Source: CAZPLZ01 sp964587525 (lineage in GTDB: Bacteria > Oederibacteriota > CAKKQC01). Taken from it: a DNA stretch of 32,532 nt. Shown here piece after piece: positions 19,201-26,767 of the stretch. The notes below the pieces were generated by a model that made no database searches, was not told the DNA's origin, and worked only from the letters and a program-made list of their open reading frames with translations. Position numbers and translations under genes: made by a program. The stretch is taken from contig CAZPLZ010000010.1 in NCBI GenBank assembly GCA_964587525.1, positions 1 through 32,532 of the forward strand. Direction: 5' to 3'. How positions within the stretch are numbered: position 1 is the stretch's first letter; each line of letters begins with the position of its first letter.

Positions 19201-19307
19201 CAAGGGGCGGCGGTCGCTATGTCGATAGCAAGAATCTGTATCGTTGGGCATGGCGGGAACGAGGACATCGTCCACCGCATGGGAGTCGGCACGTCAAACG
19301 AGATTAA
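16206..19307 (+). CDS. Exported triple-domain protein: cyanophycinase-like S51 + GATase-like + D,D-carboxypeptidase (S11)
   Basis: This 1033-residue protein combines three catalytic-type domains. Residues ~55-310 are peptidase S51/cyanophycinase-like, with the nucleophile elbow GGSSAGAS (Ser186) and TGGSQWRL. Residues ~345-585 resemble a class I glutamine-amidotransferase/BPL_N-type fold with GSYSGSCAGS (Cys439) and a later SHPEG. Residues ~610-725 form a beta-rich linker like a pre-peptidase C-terminal domain. Residues ~740-1015 are a penicillin-binding S11 D,D-carboxypeptidase: SxxK at Ser774-Lys777, SGN at 834-836 and KTG at 969-971. A signal peptide is at 31-52 (hydrophobic, ending LAKA-ET). 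ATG 16296, with AAGG 8 nt upstream, would place it exactly at the N-terminus and may be the true start. It should act outside the cytoplasm on peptidoglycan or peptide polymers; the substrate is inferred. Confidence 0.85.
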   Translation: MLWKLRDFMDSFLEKVLPSNRLDRELKARVMTHCAIGIAVLLMCLVNGLAKAETLGPSTGALVIAGGGKVEIENIFRRFVELAGGDDAEIVIVPTAKSSSTAYDYENHKHIKLARDTFGLKNVTVVHTHDRQKADTDDFVRPLRKADGVWFTGGSQWRLADAYLGTLAEREFKAVLARGGVIGGSSAGASIQGSFLVSGGKGHRVSFGDRQHGFGFISNSAIDQHVIARKRQDRLITVLTNAEGQMSKDFDSKALLGIGIDEDTAIVVQGNEFEVIGKPNARVLVYDHQTWKPKTPDHKKYQTLFKGARYNLAQRKKLKPKKRVLPPPKAGRRTSGFYKEIFMSGGVKLSSRKRLPAAESLGLAYEYYAGKDGVKQNEIISGSAMDSNGALLYPDGQPRFRMIYVNGGSATRNGKSLEHSGRDVLRRFYKNGGSYSGSCAGSFLIGRNTDSRPTPRFGYLHLFPFNTLNTGMKKERVGHFIPAGSPLLQYRDFGNDGYVADIYHNNGNWLSVKEGDHLKSTEILATYDTPTRKPDQGAAIWAYKTNEGTGRIVNIGSHPEGARSGERLALTEACFLYALAGTGQPQVKGRLEKGVVRKMTKRTVDEEPAFTKIGDRQWHHFTFDVSHQEPHVQVKLSGEPGFDFHLYLNPDPLALPSNATYAATGSGSTKVINAQLSPGRWFASVECATTVVAQLHESKEYFVYSGKTAILNGVAYDITMTSAPGVDILPSTKQPADDLTGPPFVAAKAWGIADGKTGKLLWGVNEDLPCKVASTTKIMTAVVVLEMARTDPEILDEIVTYSKLADETIGSTSDINAGESLRVSECLYGLMLPSGNDAGNALAEHFNDRCRPSQDGSLPETITELGKIIDYTTRRNFVAEMNRRAKYLGMSNTIYRSPYGDGGAAPDRTTTVRDLLKLARAALQNPLFRKYVATNMHETMVQTPDGQARCVSWKNTNRLLRIESFDGIKTGTTRAAGACLVSSGRRGDDHLLVVVLGSTRGGGRYVDSKNLYRWAWRERGHRPPHGSRHVKRD

Positions 19308-19317
19308 GAATAAGGAA

Positions 19318-19372
19318 TAAGGGGTCAAGTCTTGCCTTTTGCCTCAGGCAAGACGCAAGACCTGACCCCTTA
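19318..19372. repeat. REP-like palindrome (ggggtcaagtcttgcc / gcaagacctgacccc)
   Basis: The left arm at 19318-19335 and right arm at 19355-19372 are inverted repeats of 18 nt with one mismatch (a G.U pair in RNA). A second inner pair, GTCTTGCC at 19329-19336 and GGCAAGAC at 19347-19354, allows an alternative fold. The element sits 11 nt after the stop of the S51/S11 fusion gene. 'AAGGGGTCAGGTCTTGC'-type palindromes are typical dispersed REP elements mobilised by RAYT/Y1 transposases, but no such transposase lies in the window. It may also act as a terminator or mRNA stabiliser for the upstream gene. Confidence 0.75.
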
Positions 19373-19407
19373 CGAGTCATAAATTTGGTCGATTGGGTGC
19401 CTTGCGC

Positions 19408-19438
19408 TTGGCATAAAAGTTGGCATAGTAGTTGGCAT
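19408..19438. repeat. Three TTGGCAT direct repeats with exact 12-nt period
   Basis: TTGGCAT occurs at 19408, 19420 and 19432, separated by AAAAG and AGTAG. A related phased pair (TTGGCA at 28728 and 28740) lies just before the group II intron. The spacing of a little over one helical turn is compatible with protein-binding arms or with remnants of a repeat-rich gene end. The function is unknown. The motif lies 64 nt before the sulfatase start. Confidence 0.55.
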
Positions 19439-19501
19439 GGTCGGCTACATGGGGCTGAGGACAATAAGCGTAGGGGTATTCCGACATCGGGCTAGGGTTC
19501 G

Positions 19502-21049
19502 ATGAAGCCCAACATCCTGCTCATCATGGTGGACGACATGGGGTATGCCGATCTCGGCTGTTACGGATCCTCGATTGAAACACCCAACCTCGACCGACTC
19601 GCGGCAAACGGCCTCCGCTACACCCAGTTTTGCAATACCGCACGCTGCTGTCCGGCTCGCGCGGCGCTCCTGACCGGTCTGTATCCCCATCAGACCGGCA
19701 TGGGATGGATGACGGCCGCCAACCTTGGAACCGACGGATACACCGGGGATCTCGGCCCTCGGTGCGCAACCATTGCGGAAGCCTTGAAGCCGGTCGGCTA
19801 CTCAACGTACCTGAGCGGGAAGTGGCACTTGACCTACGATTTGTACATGAAGCCCGGGGCCTCGCAGCACTCCTGGCCGTTGCAACGCGGGTTCGACCGG
19901 TATTTCGGCCTGCTCAGTGGCGGCGCCAGCTACTGGAGTCCGGACAAGCTGGTGCTGGGCAACGAGTTCATCAAACCTGGTAAGGATTTCTACCTCACCG
20001 ATGCCATTACCGGCCGGGCGTGCGATTTCATCAACGAACACCATGGCGGCGGCCGGCAGGATCCCTGGTTCCTCTATCTCGCCTACACCGCGCCGCATTG
20101 GCCGCTGCACGCCCACGCCGCGGACATTGCGCGGTATCGGGGGAAGTTTCGCATGGGGTGGGACCGGTACCGCGAACAAGTGCACGCGCGGCAGATCAAA
20201 CTCGGGGTAGTTCAGGAGCGGTGGGGATTGACGCCCAGGGAGAAGAACGCTCCGGCATGGGACAGCCTGTCCGGGGAGGCTCAAGACACGTTCGATCTAC
20301 GGATGGCGATCTACGCAGCGCAATTGACGGCGATGGATCGCGGTGTCGGCCGCGTGGTAGAGACAATGAAAAGGAACGGGGCGCTCGACAACACGCTAGT
20401 GTTGTTCCTTTCTGACAACGGGGCCTGTGCCGAGGAAATCCACGCGAAGAGCCGAGATCCGAAGACCTTCGGGACGGCGGACTCGTTCGAATCGTACGGC
20501 CTGCCTTGGGCGAACGCCTCAGACACGCCGTTCCGACGGTTCAAGAAGTGGGTGCACGAGGGCGGGATCGCGACCCCGATGATTGCCCACTGGCCGAACG
20601 GACTGAGCGAATGCGGGAAGATCACCGAGCAGCTCGCTCACATCACCGATTTCATGCCGACGTGCCTGGAGGTGGCGGGCGCAAAATACCCGGGTGGTCT
20701 TCCGGATCCGGTCGGGAAGAGCCTCGTCCCTGCCTTTCATGGCCGTGCCTATGATCGTGGGCCGGTCCACTTCGAGCACGAGGGAAACCGGGCACTTCGG
20801 CATGGGAAATGGAAGCTAGTAGCGGAGGACATGAACGGGCCGTGGGAGCTGTATGACATGGAAGAGGATCGTTGCGAGTTGAACGATCTGGCATCCTCGA
20901 AACCGGAGAAAGCTCGCGAGATGGCGGCGGAGTGGGAGAGGCTGGCGATGGCCTATGACGTCTTCCCACTGGACGGGCGCGGCTGGTTTCAACGGATCGA
21001 AGCGGACCCGGCTATCCAGAGCAACAACTACGACTGGGGTAAAAAGTGA
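19502..21049 (+). CDS. Formylglycine-type sulfatase
   Basis: This 515-residue sulfatase hydrolyses sulfate esters. The N-terminus MKPNILLIMVDDMGYADLG carries the metal-binding Asp11-Asp12. The activation site is Cys49-x-Pro51-x-Arg53 in ARCCPARAALLTG, where Cys49 would become formylglycine. The motif has Ala where Ser is most common (CxPAR), a frequent variant. Other family marks are SGKWHL and LFLSDNGACAEE. The C-terminal part reads like arylsulfatase A-type enzymes (ELYDMEEDRCELNDLA). No signal peptide is visible, so it appears cytosolic unless a start outside this frame is used. No maturase gene (FGE or radical-SAM anSME) is present here. Confidence 0.93.
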   Translation: MKPNILLIMVDDMGYADLGCYGSSIETPNLDRLAANGLRYTQFCNTARCCPARAALLTGLYPHQTGMGWMTAANLGTDGYTGDLGPRCATIAEALKPVGYSTYLSGKWHLTYDLYMKPGASQHSWPLQRGFDRYFGLLSGGASYWSPDKLVLGNEFIKPGKDFYLTDAITGRACDFINEHHGGGRQDPWFLYLAYTAPHWPLHAHAADIARYRGKFRMGWDRYREQVHARQIKLGVVQERWGLTPREKNAPAWDSLSGEAQDTFDLRMAIYAAQLTAMDRGVGRVVETMKRNGALDNTLVLFLSDNGACAEEIHAKSRDPKTFGTADSFESYGLPWANASDTPFRRFKKWVHEGGIATPMIAHWPNGLSECGKITEQLAHITDFMPTCLEVAGAKYPGGLPDPVGKSLVPAFHGRAYDRGPVHFEHEGNRALRHGKWKLVAEDMNGPWELYDMEEDRCELNDLASSKPEKAREMAAEWERLAMAYDVFPLDGRGWFQRIEADPAIQSNNYDWGKK

Positions 21050-21110
21050 CGAAACTTCGAAGGGGAATGGGAGCGGGCAATGGGGGCGTATTTTAATTAC
21101 TTAGATGTGA

Positions 21111-21135
21111 ACACCCAACTTAGGAAGTTGGGTGT
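21111..21135. terminator. Perfect 11-bp hairpin between convergent sulfatase and MATE genes
   Basis: ACACCCAACTT and AAGTTGGGTGT form a perfect 11-bp stem with an AGG loop. It lies 61 nt after the sulfatase stop and 21 nt beyond the MATE stop on the other strand, the expected place for a bidirectional terminator. The T tract is short (CTTTGG on +, TTCACAT on -), so it is not a textbook intrinsic terminator. A related hairpin lies on the far side of the MATE gene at 22739-22763. Confidence 0.6.
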
Positions 21136-21156
21136 CTTTGGGGAGGAGGGTGGGGG

Positions 21157-22551
21157 CTACTTCCGTTCTTTCCAGGTGCCCCGGAAAAACACCCAGCAGA
21201 TAAGCCCCGCCGTGGCGAACCCGCCAACAAGATTGCCGATCCAGATGCCCCGCTCATTGAACCCGTACGTGATCGCCAGGAGATAGCCTAGGGGAATCTG
21301 GACCACGAAAAGGCCGATCCCGGTCATGATCATGGGCCAGACCGGCGCCCCGGCGCCCTGGAGCGCGCGGCTGAGTACGACTCCCCCGCTCATCGCGATG
21401 GAGCCGACCGCCATGAACCGAAAAAACTCGGTGCAGACCGCGACGAATTCTGGCTCTGAGTTGAAGATCCGGGACAGTTGGGGGGCGAAGATATAGACGG
21501 GAATGCCGCAGACCACCAAGTAAATGAGGTAGTAGAAGGCGGCGAGGAGCGCACCCTTTTCAGCCCGGGCGGGTTTTTTGGCGCCCAGGTTCTGCCCGAC
21601 GAGGGTGGCGGCCGCGCCACCGAACCCGAACCCGGGGAAGAGCAGCAGGCCGAACAGCCGGCCGCCGCCGCCCAGGACGGCGAGCGCCACGGGGCTGATC
21701 ATGGCGGCGATCTTGGTGATGATCAGCCCGGAGGTGCTGCGCAGCAGCATCATTATGGAGCCTGGAAATCCGATAACGAACAGTTCTTTCATGATGCGCA
21801 GGTCGGGCTTGAGCGAATCCAGGACAATGTGCGCTCCGTGGCGCCCGCGCACCAGGGCGGTGATCATGATGATTGAACCTATGGCGCGCGAAAGCACTGT
21901 GGCCAGTGCGGCTCCGGAAGCTTCGAGCCGGGGAAAGCCAGCCAAGCCAAAAATCAGCAGCGGATCGAGAATCATGTTGAGGACCATCGTGAACCCGACA
22001 ATCCAGAACGGCGTCATGGTGTCGCCCGCCCCTTGGAACGTGGCGCTGCCGATAAAGACAAAAAACAGCAGGAACAATCCGCCGAACAGGATTCGAAGGT
22101 AGTCCAATCCAATCGCCAGGGTGTCGCTATCGGCGCCCAGCATCACCAGGAGCGATGGGGAAAGCAGCCACCCGATCAATCCGAAGACCACCGCGATGAT
22201 GAACCCCAGATACAGAGCCTGTCCGCCGATGCGTCCGGCTCTGGCGAACTGCCGTTTTCCGTACGCCCGAGAGACTATCGCCACCGTTCCGATTCCCAAC
22301 CCGGCTCCTAGAGTCATCATGAGAAAGATGATTGACCACCCCAGGGTGACAGCCGCCAGGTAGGCGGACCCCAGTCGTCCGAGGAAAATGCCATCCATGA
22401 TGTCCATGGCCAGCAGAAAGGTATAGCTGCCGATGATAGGCAGGGCCAGCGAGAAAATGCCGCGGGGCAGACTGCCGCCGGTCAGTTGGGCAACCCGCGC
22501 TTGGTTGGCGCGAGCGCGATGTCTTGGCTCCATGGAGGGGGAAGAGGACAT
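21157..22551 (-). CDS. MATE family efflux transporter
   Basis: This 464-residue integral membrane protein has about twelve predicted hydrophobic segments and the features of multidrug and toxin extrusion (MATE/NorM-DinF) exporters: ALPIIGSYTFLLAMDIMDGIFLGRLGSAYLAA in the first half and the internally similar GFGFGGAAATLVGQNLGAKKPARAEKGALLAAF in the second. MATE proteins export organic cations or drugs using Na+ or H+ gradients. The gene is alone on the minus strand, converging on the sulfatase. Related hairpins on both flanks raise the question of whether it arrived as a small unit. The substrate is unknown. An N-terminal ~30-residue basic extension precedes the first helix. Confidence 0.93.
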   Translation of the reverse strand: MSSSPSMEPRHRARANQARVAQLTGGSLPRGIFSLALPIIGSYTFLLAMDIMDGIFLGRLGSAYLAAVTLGWSIIFLMMTLGAGLGIGTVAIVSRAYGKRQFARAGRIGGQALYLGFIIAVVFGLIGWLLSPSLLVMLGADSDTLAIGLDYLRILFGGLFLLFFVFIGSATFQGAGDTMTPFWIVGFTMVLNMILDPLLIFGLAGFPRLEASGAALATVLSRAIGSIIMITALVRGRHGAHIVLDSLKPDLRIMKELFVIGFPGSIMMLLRSTSGLIITKIAAMISPVALAVLGGGGRLFGLLLFPGFGFGGAAATLVGQNLGAKKPARAEKGALLAAFYYLIYLVVCGIPVYIFAPQLSRIFNSEPEFVAVCTEFFRFMAVGSIAMSGGVVLSRALQGAGAPVWPMIMTGIGLFVVQIPLGYLLAITYGFNERGIWIGNLVGGFATAGLICWVFFRGTWKERK

Positions 22552-22710
22552 TCTTCATCCTACAGCCCTTTTCAATCATGGTGGAGCATTCTTGAACAGG
22601 CCCATGGGATATTCATGAAGGCAACGTTAGCACCGTAGTAGAACCAGGGTGATAAGCAGTGAAAATTTTCAACCGGTTCACTTCGGGGCAAATGCACGAG
22701 AGTGAAGTTC

Positions 22711-22770
22711 GTGGGCCTGCTGGGGCTCAGGCCCAGGACACCCAACTTAAGAGATTGAGTGTCTGGGCCG
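22711..22770 (-). repeat. tRNA-Lys 3'-half-like sequence / imperfect hairpin
   Basis: Read on the minus strand, 22750-22711 is 32/40 identical, without gaps, to the tRNA-Lys 3' half at 32410-32371. A T-stem (CTGGG/CCCAG) is kept by a compensatory C-G to G-C swap, and the acceptor-like CAGGCCC-A follows. The T-loop (CCTGAGC) is not the tRNA consensus and no 5' acceptor strand is present, so it is not a functional tRNA. The same stretch also folds as a hairpin, GGCCCAG-ACAC-TCAAT / GTTGG-GTGT-CTGGGCC, related to the one at 21111-21135. It lies upstream of both the MATE and kinase genes. Confidence 0.5.
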
Positions 22771-22819
22771 CATGCTGAGCCACAAATGATTATCTGCACA
22801 AAGCGGTAAACTTGAGCTG

Positions 22820-23872
22820 ATGATTCGTCACCTCCGGGTAGGAGCGCTCGTCCAATCCGTTGCCTGGAACTACGGATTAGCGATTCAACGACTTAGACCT
22901 ATAGATGACCAAGGGCAGACTTCATGTTCCTTCATCGACGATAAGAGATCGCGGCCTAAGTGGCTCGTAAAAGTCTGTCGTAAAACACTGCTTGGCCGTA
23001 TCGCGGCGCGACAATGGGAGTGGACTGGTCGCGTTGTATCGAGCCTCGGCGCTCGTATTGACAGCGGGCACGTGTGCTCTCAATTGAAAAATAGCAACGG
23101 CGCGTATTATGGGAAATCGGGCGGCTGGAAATATCAGGTTTTCCCGTTTATCGATGGAACATCATTTGCTGATTTAGGGGAAAGGGTAACAAATCGAGAG
23201 AAGAATACATATTCGCGTATTGTTGCTGACCTTCATCGACAGCGATTCACACCAGAGCAGACGCGAGGCCTCATCGATGAAGCAGATCGTTTTCGGCTGA
23301 TCATAGAAAGCGTACTGCGGAAAGTAGAACAACGAAGAGGTGGTCCAGCGAACATTCAGCGACTTTGTAGGAAGATTACCAAAATGGCTGGCGGTATAAG
23401 AGTGCAATGCCAAAGAGCGTTGCGATTTAAGCTGTTGGCTGACAAAGGCAGGTCGACTAAAGTTTTATGCCACGGCGACCTGAATCCCTGGAACATACTC
23501 CGACTAGAAGATGGAGGCCTCGGGCTTATTGATTGGGATTATCTGTGTTTGCAATGGCGCGAAAGAGATCTTCAGGGCTTTTGCACTGACAAAGATTTCA
23601 GTGAATTTGTAAGGCGCTATTTCGACCATCTAGGTAGTTCATCTGCGCGAATCAGTCTTGGTCTGTTGAAATACTATAGATGGGCTTGGGAGTTGCTTCT
23701 GGGTGCAGACAGGGTGGAGCGTATCGTGAACTATGAAGAAGGAACCGGTGAGTCATTGCGCTTTCTTTGGAAGGATTTAAACGAGCTCTGGTTTCAAGAC
23801 TTTGACTACATGGAGGAATACATCAGTGGGGTTAGCGCGGATTTGTATTTTACTAAGCGGCTCATTCCATGA
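22820..23872 (+). CDS. Aminoglycoside phosphotransferase (APH)-fold kinase
   Basis: This 350-residue protein carries the APH/choline-kinase catalytic loop LCHGDLNPWNILRL (near residues 216-229) and the metal-binding LIDWDYL about 20 residues later. The family phosphorylates small molecules such as aminoglycosides, choline, homoserine or sugars. The N-terminal lobe is divergent (WLVKVCRKTLLGR) and no resistance-specific signature is seen, so resistance should not be assumed. The gene is clearly more A+T-rich than its neighbours and stands alone between a MATE gene and a sulfatase on the other strand, which suggests recent acquisition. ATG 22820 is used; no strong ribosome site is visible. Confidence 0.78.
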   Translation: MIRHLRVGALVQSVAWNYGLAIQRLRPIDDQGQTSCSFIDDKRSRPKWLVKVCRKTLLGRIAARQWEWTGRVVSSLGARIDSGHVCSQLKNSNGAYYGKSGGWKYQVFPFIDGTSFADLGERVTNREKNTYSRIVADLHRQRFTPEQTRGLIDEADRFRLIIESVLRKVEQRRGGPANIQRLCRKITKMAGGIRVQCQRALRFKLLADKGRSTKVLCHGDLNPWNILRLEDGGLGLIDWDYLCLQWRERDLQGFCTDKDFSEFVRRYFDHLGSSSARISLGLLKYYRWAWELLLGADRVERIVNYEEGTGESLRFLWKDLNELWFQDFDYMEEYISGVSADLYFTKRLIP

Positions 23873-24054
23873 GACAAAGGACTTTCTTCGTGATGGAATT
23901 TCAATCTGAATGGTATGACAACAAGATTGGTTGGTGATCTCGTGCTGGAGGGTGTCTGCCCCGAATGTGTCGTGGTGGAGAGTTGCGTCGATCTGTGGGG
24001 ATGTCTGTAAGAAAGGCGGCGTGGGACAATGAGGATAACACTGGTCGCGGTCTG

Positions 24055-25896
24055 CTAAGAACTCCTCCTGGTCATGAGCCGGAACTCCATGAGCATCTTC
24101 CCGTGAGTGCCATTCGGCGCGGAGACATGGGCGGGCCCAATCACGCGGCGATCAAACCCGGGTCCCCGCCACGCCACTGCGACGTAGTCATCCCCTGCTC
24201 CCTGCGGGTGATCCAGCTCAACGTAGTACTTCCTTCCCTTTTCAAGACGAACCGGATTTGAGCGGCCGGACTCGCCAGCCCACCACCGGGGAGTGTTTCG
24301 GCGAGAAAGGAGTTCAACCACCCGTTTCTTTCGCGCGGGGTCCTCACCGTCACTGAGCATAAGCGAGCCCGCCCGGTACTTGCCCGTCATCAGAAGCACG
24401 TAATCCCCCGACTCGGGAGGGTGAATGTATCCGGCTATCCTGACCGCATACTCTCTTCCATACGTATCCCCGCCGATGAACCCGTCAATCATGACCGACC
24501 CCGTTTCCGGCATGGGGGTCTTCTCGGCGCCCAACGCGACCGTCTTCGTTCCCGCCATCGGAAAATGGTCGCCGGTGTCGGCGATCCACTTTTCCAGGAT
24601 CGACCTCAGCTCCGCCAGTTTCCCTTCCTGCTTGGGGTCTGGAGCCAGGTTGGTTGTCTCGCCGGGATCGATATCCATGTTGAAGAGCATCTCTTCATTG
24701 GTATCGAGCCGTACGTACTTGAAATCGCGTGTGCGGACGATCCGGCCGAGGCCGCCGGACCGGGGATTCTCAGGAGGTCCGTCAATGGTGCCGAGTTCCG
24801 TGATCATGAAGTCCCGGCCTGCTTGTCCATCCGGATCCTCGATCAGGGATTTCAGGTTGATGCCTTCCGTCCCGGCCGGCGGTTCGATTCCTGCATACCC
24901 GCATACGGTGGAGAAGACGTCGAGCCCGGAAACCAGATGAGAGTTGTCCACCGCTCCTGCGGGCGTCCTGTTCTTCCAGCTCACGATGAAGGGCACGGCA
25001 ACCGGGTCGTCGTATGGTCCGGTCTTGTGCCGCCATTTGTGGGCAGCCGATCCTTCCCCGTGGTCCGAGGTGTAGATGATCACCGTGCTCTCCTCGAGTC
25101 CCGCTTCGCGCAGGGCATTTAGGATCAGCCCGATGTTCGTGTCCGCGTGCTCGATGTAGTGGTTGTAGGCGTCAAGATAGACTCGCCACTCCTCCTCGGT
25201 CCATTTCGCCGCCTGGGACGGCCTCCGGTCCCGGACCCACTTCGGCTCATCGTTTGGCGGCTCGTGGTTTTCGGGTAGCGGCGGCAGCAGGGAACGGTCC
25301 TCAGGAGGAACGGGCCATCCGTCTTGGTCCTTGATCTTCTCCCAGAAACAGATATCGTGCGGATTCATGATGGAAACCGCGAGGAAGAACGGCCGGTCGT
25401 GCTTGCGTTTCAAATACGCGATCGCTTCTTTCGTGACCGACTCATCCACGTCCATGCCGACGTTGTAGGCGTATAAGGGTTTGGGCTCCTTCTCCGAATA
25501 CTCCTGCATGGCCCCCTGGACGTTCAGGTTCTCGTAGCCGGGAATCAGCTCGTCCGTCAGCGGATAATAGCATCCAAGATGTGTTTTCCCTACCCATGCC
25601 GTCGCGTATCCCGCCTTCCGGACCACTTGGCCGATCGTGGGCAGGTTCCAGTCCTGACCTCCCGTCCAGTTATTGTTGACGCCGGTGACGTGCGGCATCC
25701 GGCCGGTCTGGAGGCTTGCGCGCGAGGGTGCACACAGCGGGGTGGTGCAGTAGGATTTTGTAAACCGCACACCCGTGGCCGCGAGCGAATCAATCGCCGG
25801 CGTCTTCACGGTCCTGTCGCCGTAGCAGCCGGACTTTCCCATCGAGTGCTCGTCGGTGAAGATGAAGAGGATATTCGGTCGTAGGCTTTTTCCCAC
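24055..25896 (-). CDS. Sulfatase with C-terminal PA14-like domain
   Basis: This 613-residue protein has an N-terminal sulfatase domain: RPNILFIFTDEHSMGKSGCYG with metal ligands Asp15/Glu16, and the activation site Cys55-Ala-Pro-Ser-Arg59 in LCAPSRASLQTG. VIIYTSDHGEGSAAHKW is the later metal-binding block. The last ~140 residues (GSVMIDGFIGGD ... SGDYVLLMTGKYRAGSLMLSDGEDP ... GRKYYVELDHPQGAGDDYVAVAWRGPG) fit a PA14-type carbohydrate-binding module. The start is GTG 25896, supported by GGAGGAAG 6 nt upstream. No signal peptide is visible, although PA14 modules usually act outside the cell. It is transcribed divergently from the isomerase gene, with 76 bp between starts. The fold resembles choline-, heparan- or polysaccharide-type sulfatases; the substrate is unknown. 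Confidence 0.92.
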   Translation of the reverse strand: MGKSLRPNILFIFTDEHSMGKSGCYGDRTVKTPAIDSLAATGVRFTKSYCTTPLCAPSRASLQTGRMPHVTGVNNNWTGGQDWNLPTIGQVVRKAGYATAWVGKTHLGCYYPLTDELIPGYENLNVQGAMQEYSEKEPKPLYAYNVGMDVDESVTKEAIAYLKRKHDRPFFLAVSIMNPHDICFWEKIKDQDGWPVPPEDRSLLPPLPENHEPPNDEPKWVRDRRPSQAAKWTEEEWRVYLDAYNHYIEHADTNIGLILNALREAGLEESTVIIYTSDHGEGSAAHKWRHKTGPYDDPVAVPFIVSWKNRTPAGAVDNSHLVSGLDVFSTVCGYAGIEPPAGTEGINLKSLIEDPDGQAGRDFMITELGTIDGPPENPRSGGLGRIVRTRDFKYVRLDTNEEMLFNMDIDPGETTNLAPDPKQEGKLAELRSILEKWIADTGDHFPMAGTKTVALGAEKTPMPETGSVMIDGFIGGDTYGREYAVRIAGYIHPPESGDYVLLMTGKYRAGSLMLSDGEDPARKKRVVELLSRRNTPRWWAGESGRSNPVRLEKGRKYYVELDHPQGAGDDYVAVAWRGPGFDRRVIGPAHVSAPNGTHGKMLMEFRLMTRRSS

Positions 25897-25972
25897 TGCG
25901 TCTTCCTCCAGGTGCGAGAAGCGTGATCGGGCAGCTCATGATATCACGCTCCCCGCCGAAAGGCTCGGGGGG

Positions 25973-26761
25973 GTGTGGTTCTCCGCGATGAGTCTGATCT
26001 GGAACAATCCCCGCGGGAAACAGTTCGAGCCGTGGCTGGACGAGGTGCGGGAGCTGGGATTCGACGGCGTCACGGGGTTCGCCGAGGACTGGGGATGGGC
26101 GGCCGAGCTGGAGGATCCGGCGGAGTGCGGCCGCTGTCTCGCGGGCCGGGGACTCGCGCTGGCGAGCCTCGACACCATGCTCACGCACGACCTCGACCGC
26201 TACCGATGGTTGTGCGACGCGATGGCGCGCATTCCGTGTCCGCACCTCGTGGTGATCGGGGGCGAGGGAACCGGTGACGCGGACGTGGCGGCGGTGGCCG
26301 AAAAGTTGAACGCGATCGGAGGGATCGCGCGGGAGCGGGGCGTCGTCACGAGCTATCACAACCGGGGACCGGGAACGGCGGCCCGCCTCGCGGACTTCGT
26401 GCGCGTCATCGAGCGGACCGACCCGGAACTGGTGGCGGTGATGCTCGATACAGGCCACGCAACGAGGGATTTCGAGGACGTAGCGGACGTCGGGCGGCGG
26501 GCCACGACGTTTCTCGAGCGGTACGGATCCCGTCTCCGGTTCCTCGAGTTGAAGGACTGGAACCCGGAGACGAACCTGAACACCCCGCTGGGCGAGGGGC
26601 GCTGCGATTGGCTGGCCGTGTTCGGCCTCCTGCGCCGCCACGCCTACACCGGCTGGGTGGTGATCGAGCAGAACGGCAACGATGGGCTGAGTCGCGGGCG
26701 CGAGCCGGGCGAGTGCGCCAGAGCCAGCCTGGCGTTCGCCCGGCGTCACCTGGCGGACTGA
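25973..26761 (+). CDS. Sugar phosphate isomerase/epimerase-like TIM barrel
   Basis: This is a xylose-isomerase-like TIM-barrel protein of 262 residues. The first barrel strand appears to be VWFSAMSLIW, so GTG 25973 (preceded by GAAAGG) is preferred over ATG 25988, which would cut that strand. Likely metal ligands lie in VMLDTGHATRD, FLELKDWN and WVVIEQN near the strand ends. Family members isomerise or epimerise sugars, inosose or hydroxypyruvate. The gene is followed after 6 nt by the Gfo/Idh/MocA dehydrogenase, a frequent pair in polyol and unusual-sugar catabolism. A longer frame extending into the 5' end of the divergent sulfatase gene is unlikely to be translated. Confidence 0.85.
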   Translation: MWFSAMSLIWNNPRGKQFEPWLDEVRELGFDGVTGFAEDWGWAAELEDPAECGRCLAGRGLALASLDTMLTHDLDRYRWLCDAMARIPCPHLVVIGGEGTGDADVAAVAEKLNAIGGIARERGVVTSYHNRGPGTAARLADFVRVIERTDPELVAVMLDTGHATRDFEDVADVGRRATTFLERYGSRLRFLELKDWNPETNLNTPLGEGRCDWLAVFGLLRRHAYTGWVVIEQNGNDGLSRGREPGECARASLAFARRHLAD

Positions 26762-26767
26762 CTCCCG

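Noticed and set aside
22711..22800. A complete tRNA-Lys(CTT) gene on the minus strand
   Set aside because: An anticodon-arm-like hairpin with CTT and a T-stem can be drawn, but the T-loop is not canonical and there is no 5' acceptor strand or proper D arm.
24421..25122. Plus-strand open frame of ~230 codons opposite the PA14 sulfatase
   Set aside because: It is antisense to a well-supported sulfatase and has no domain; it reflects GC-rich codon bias.
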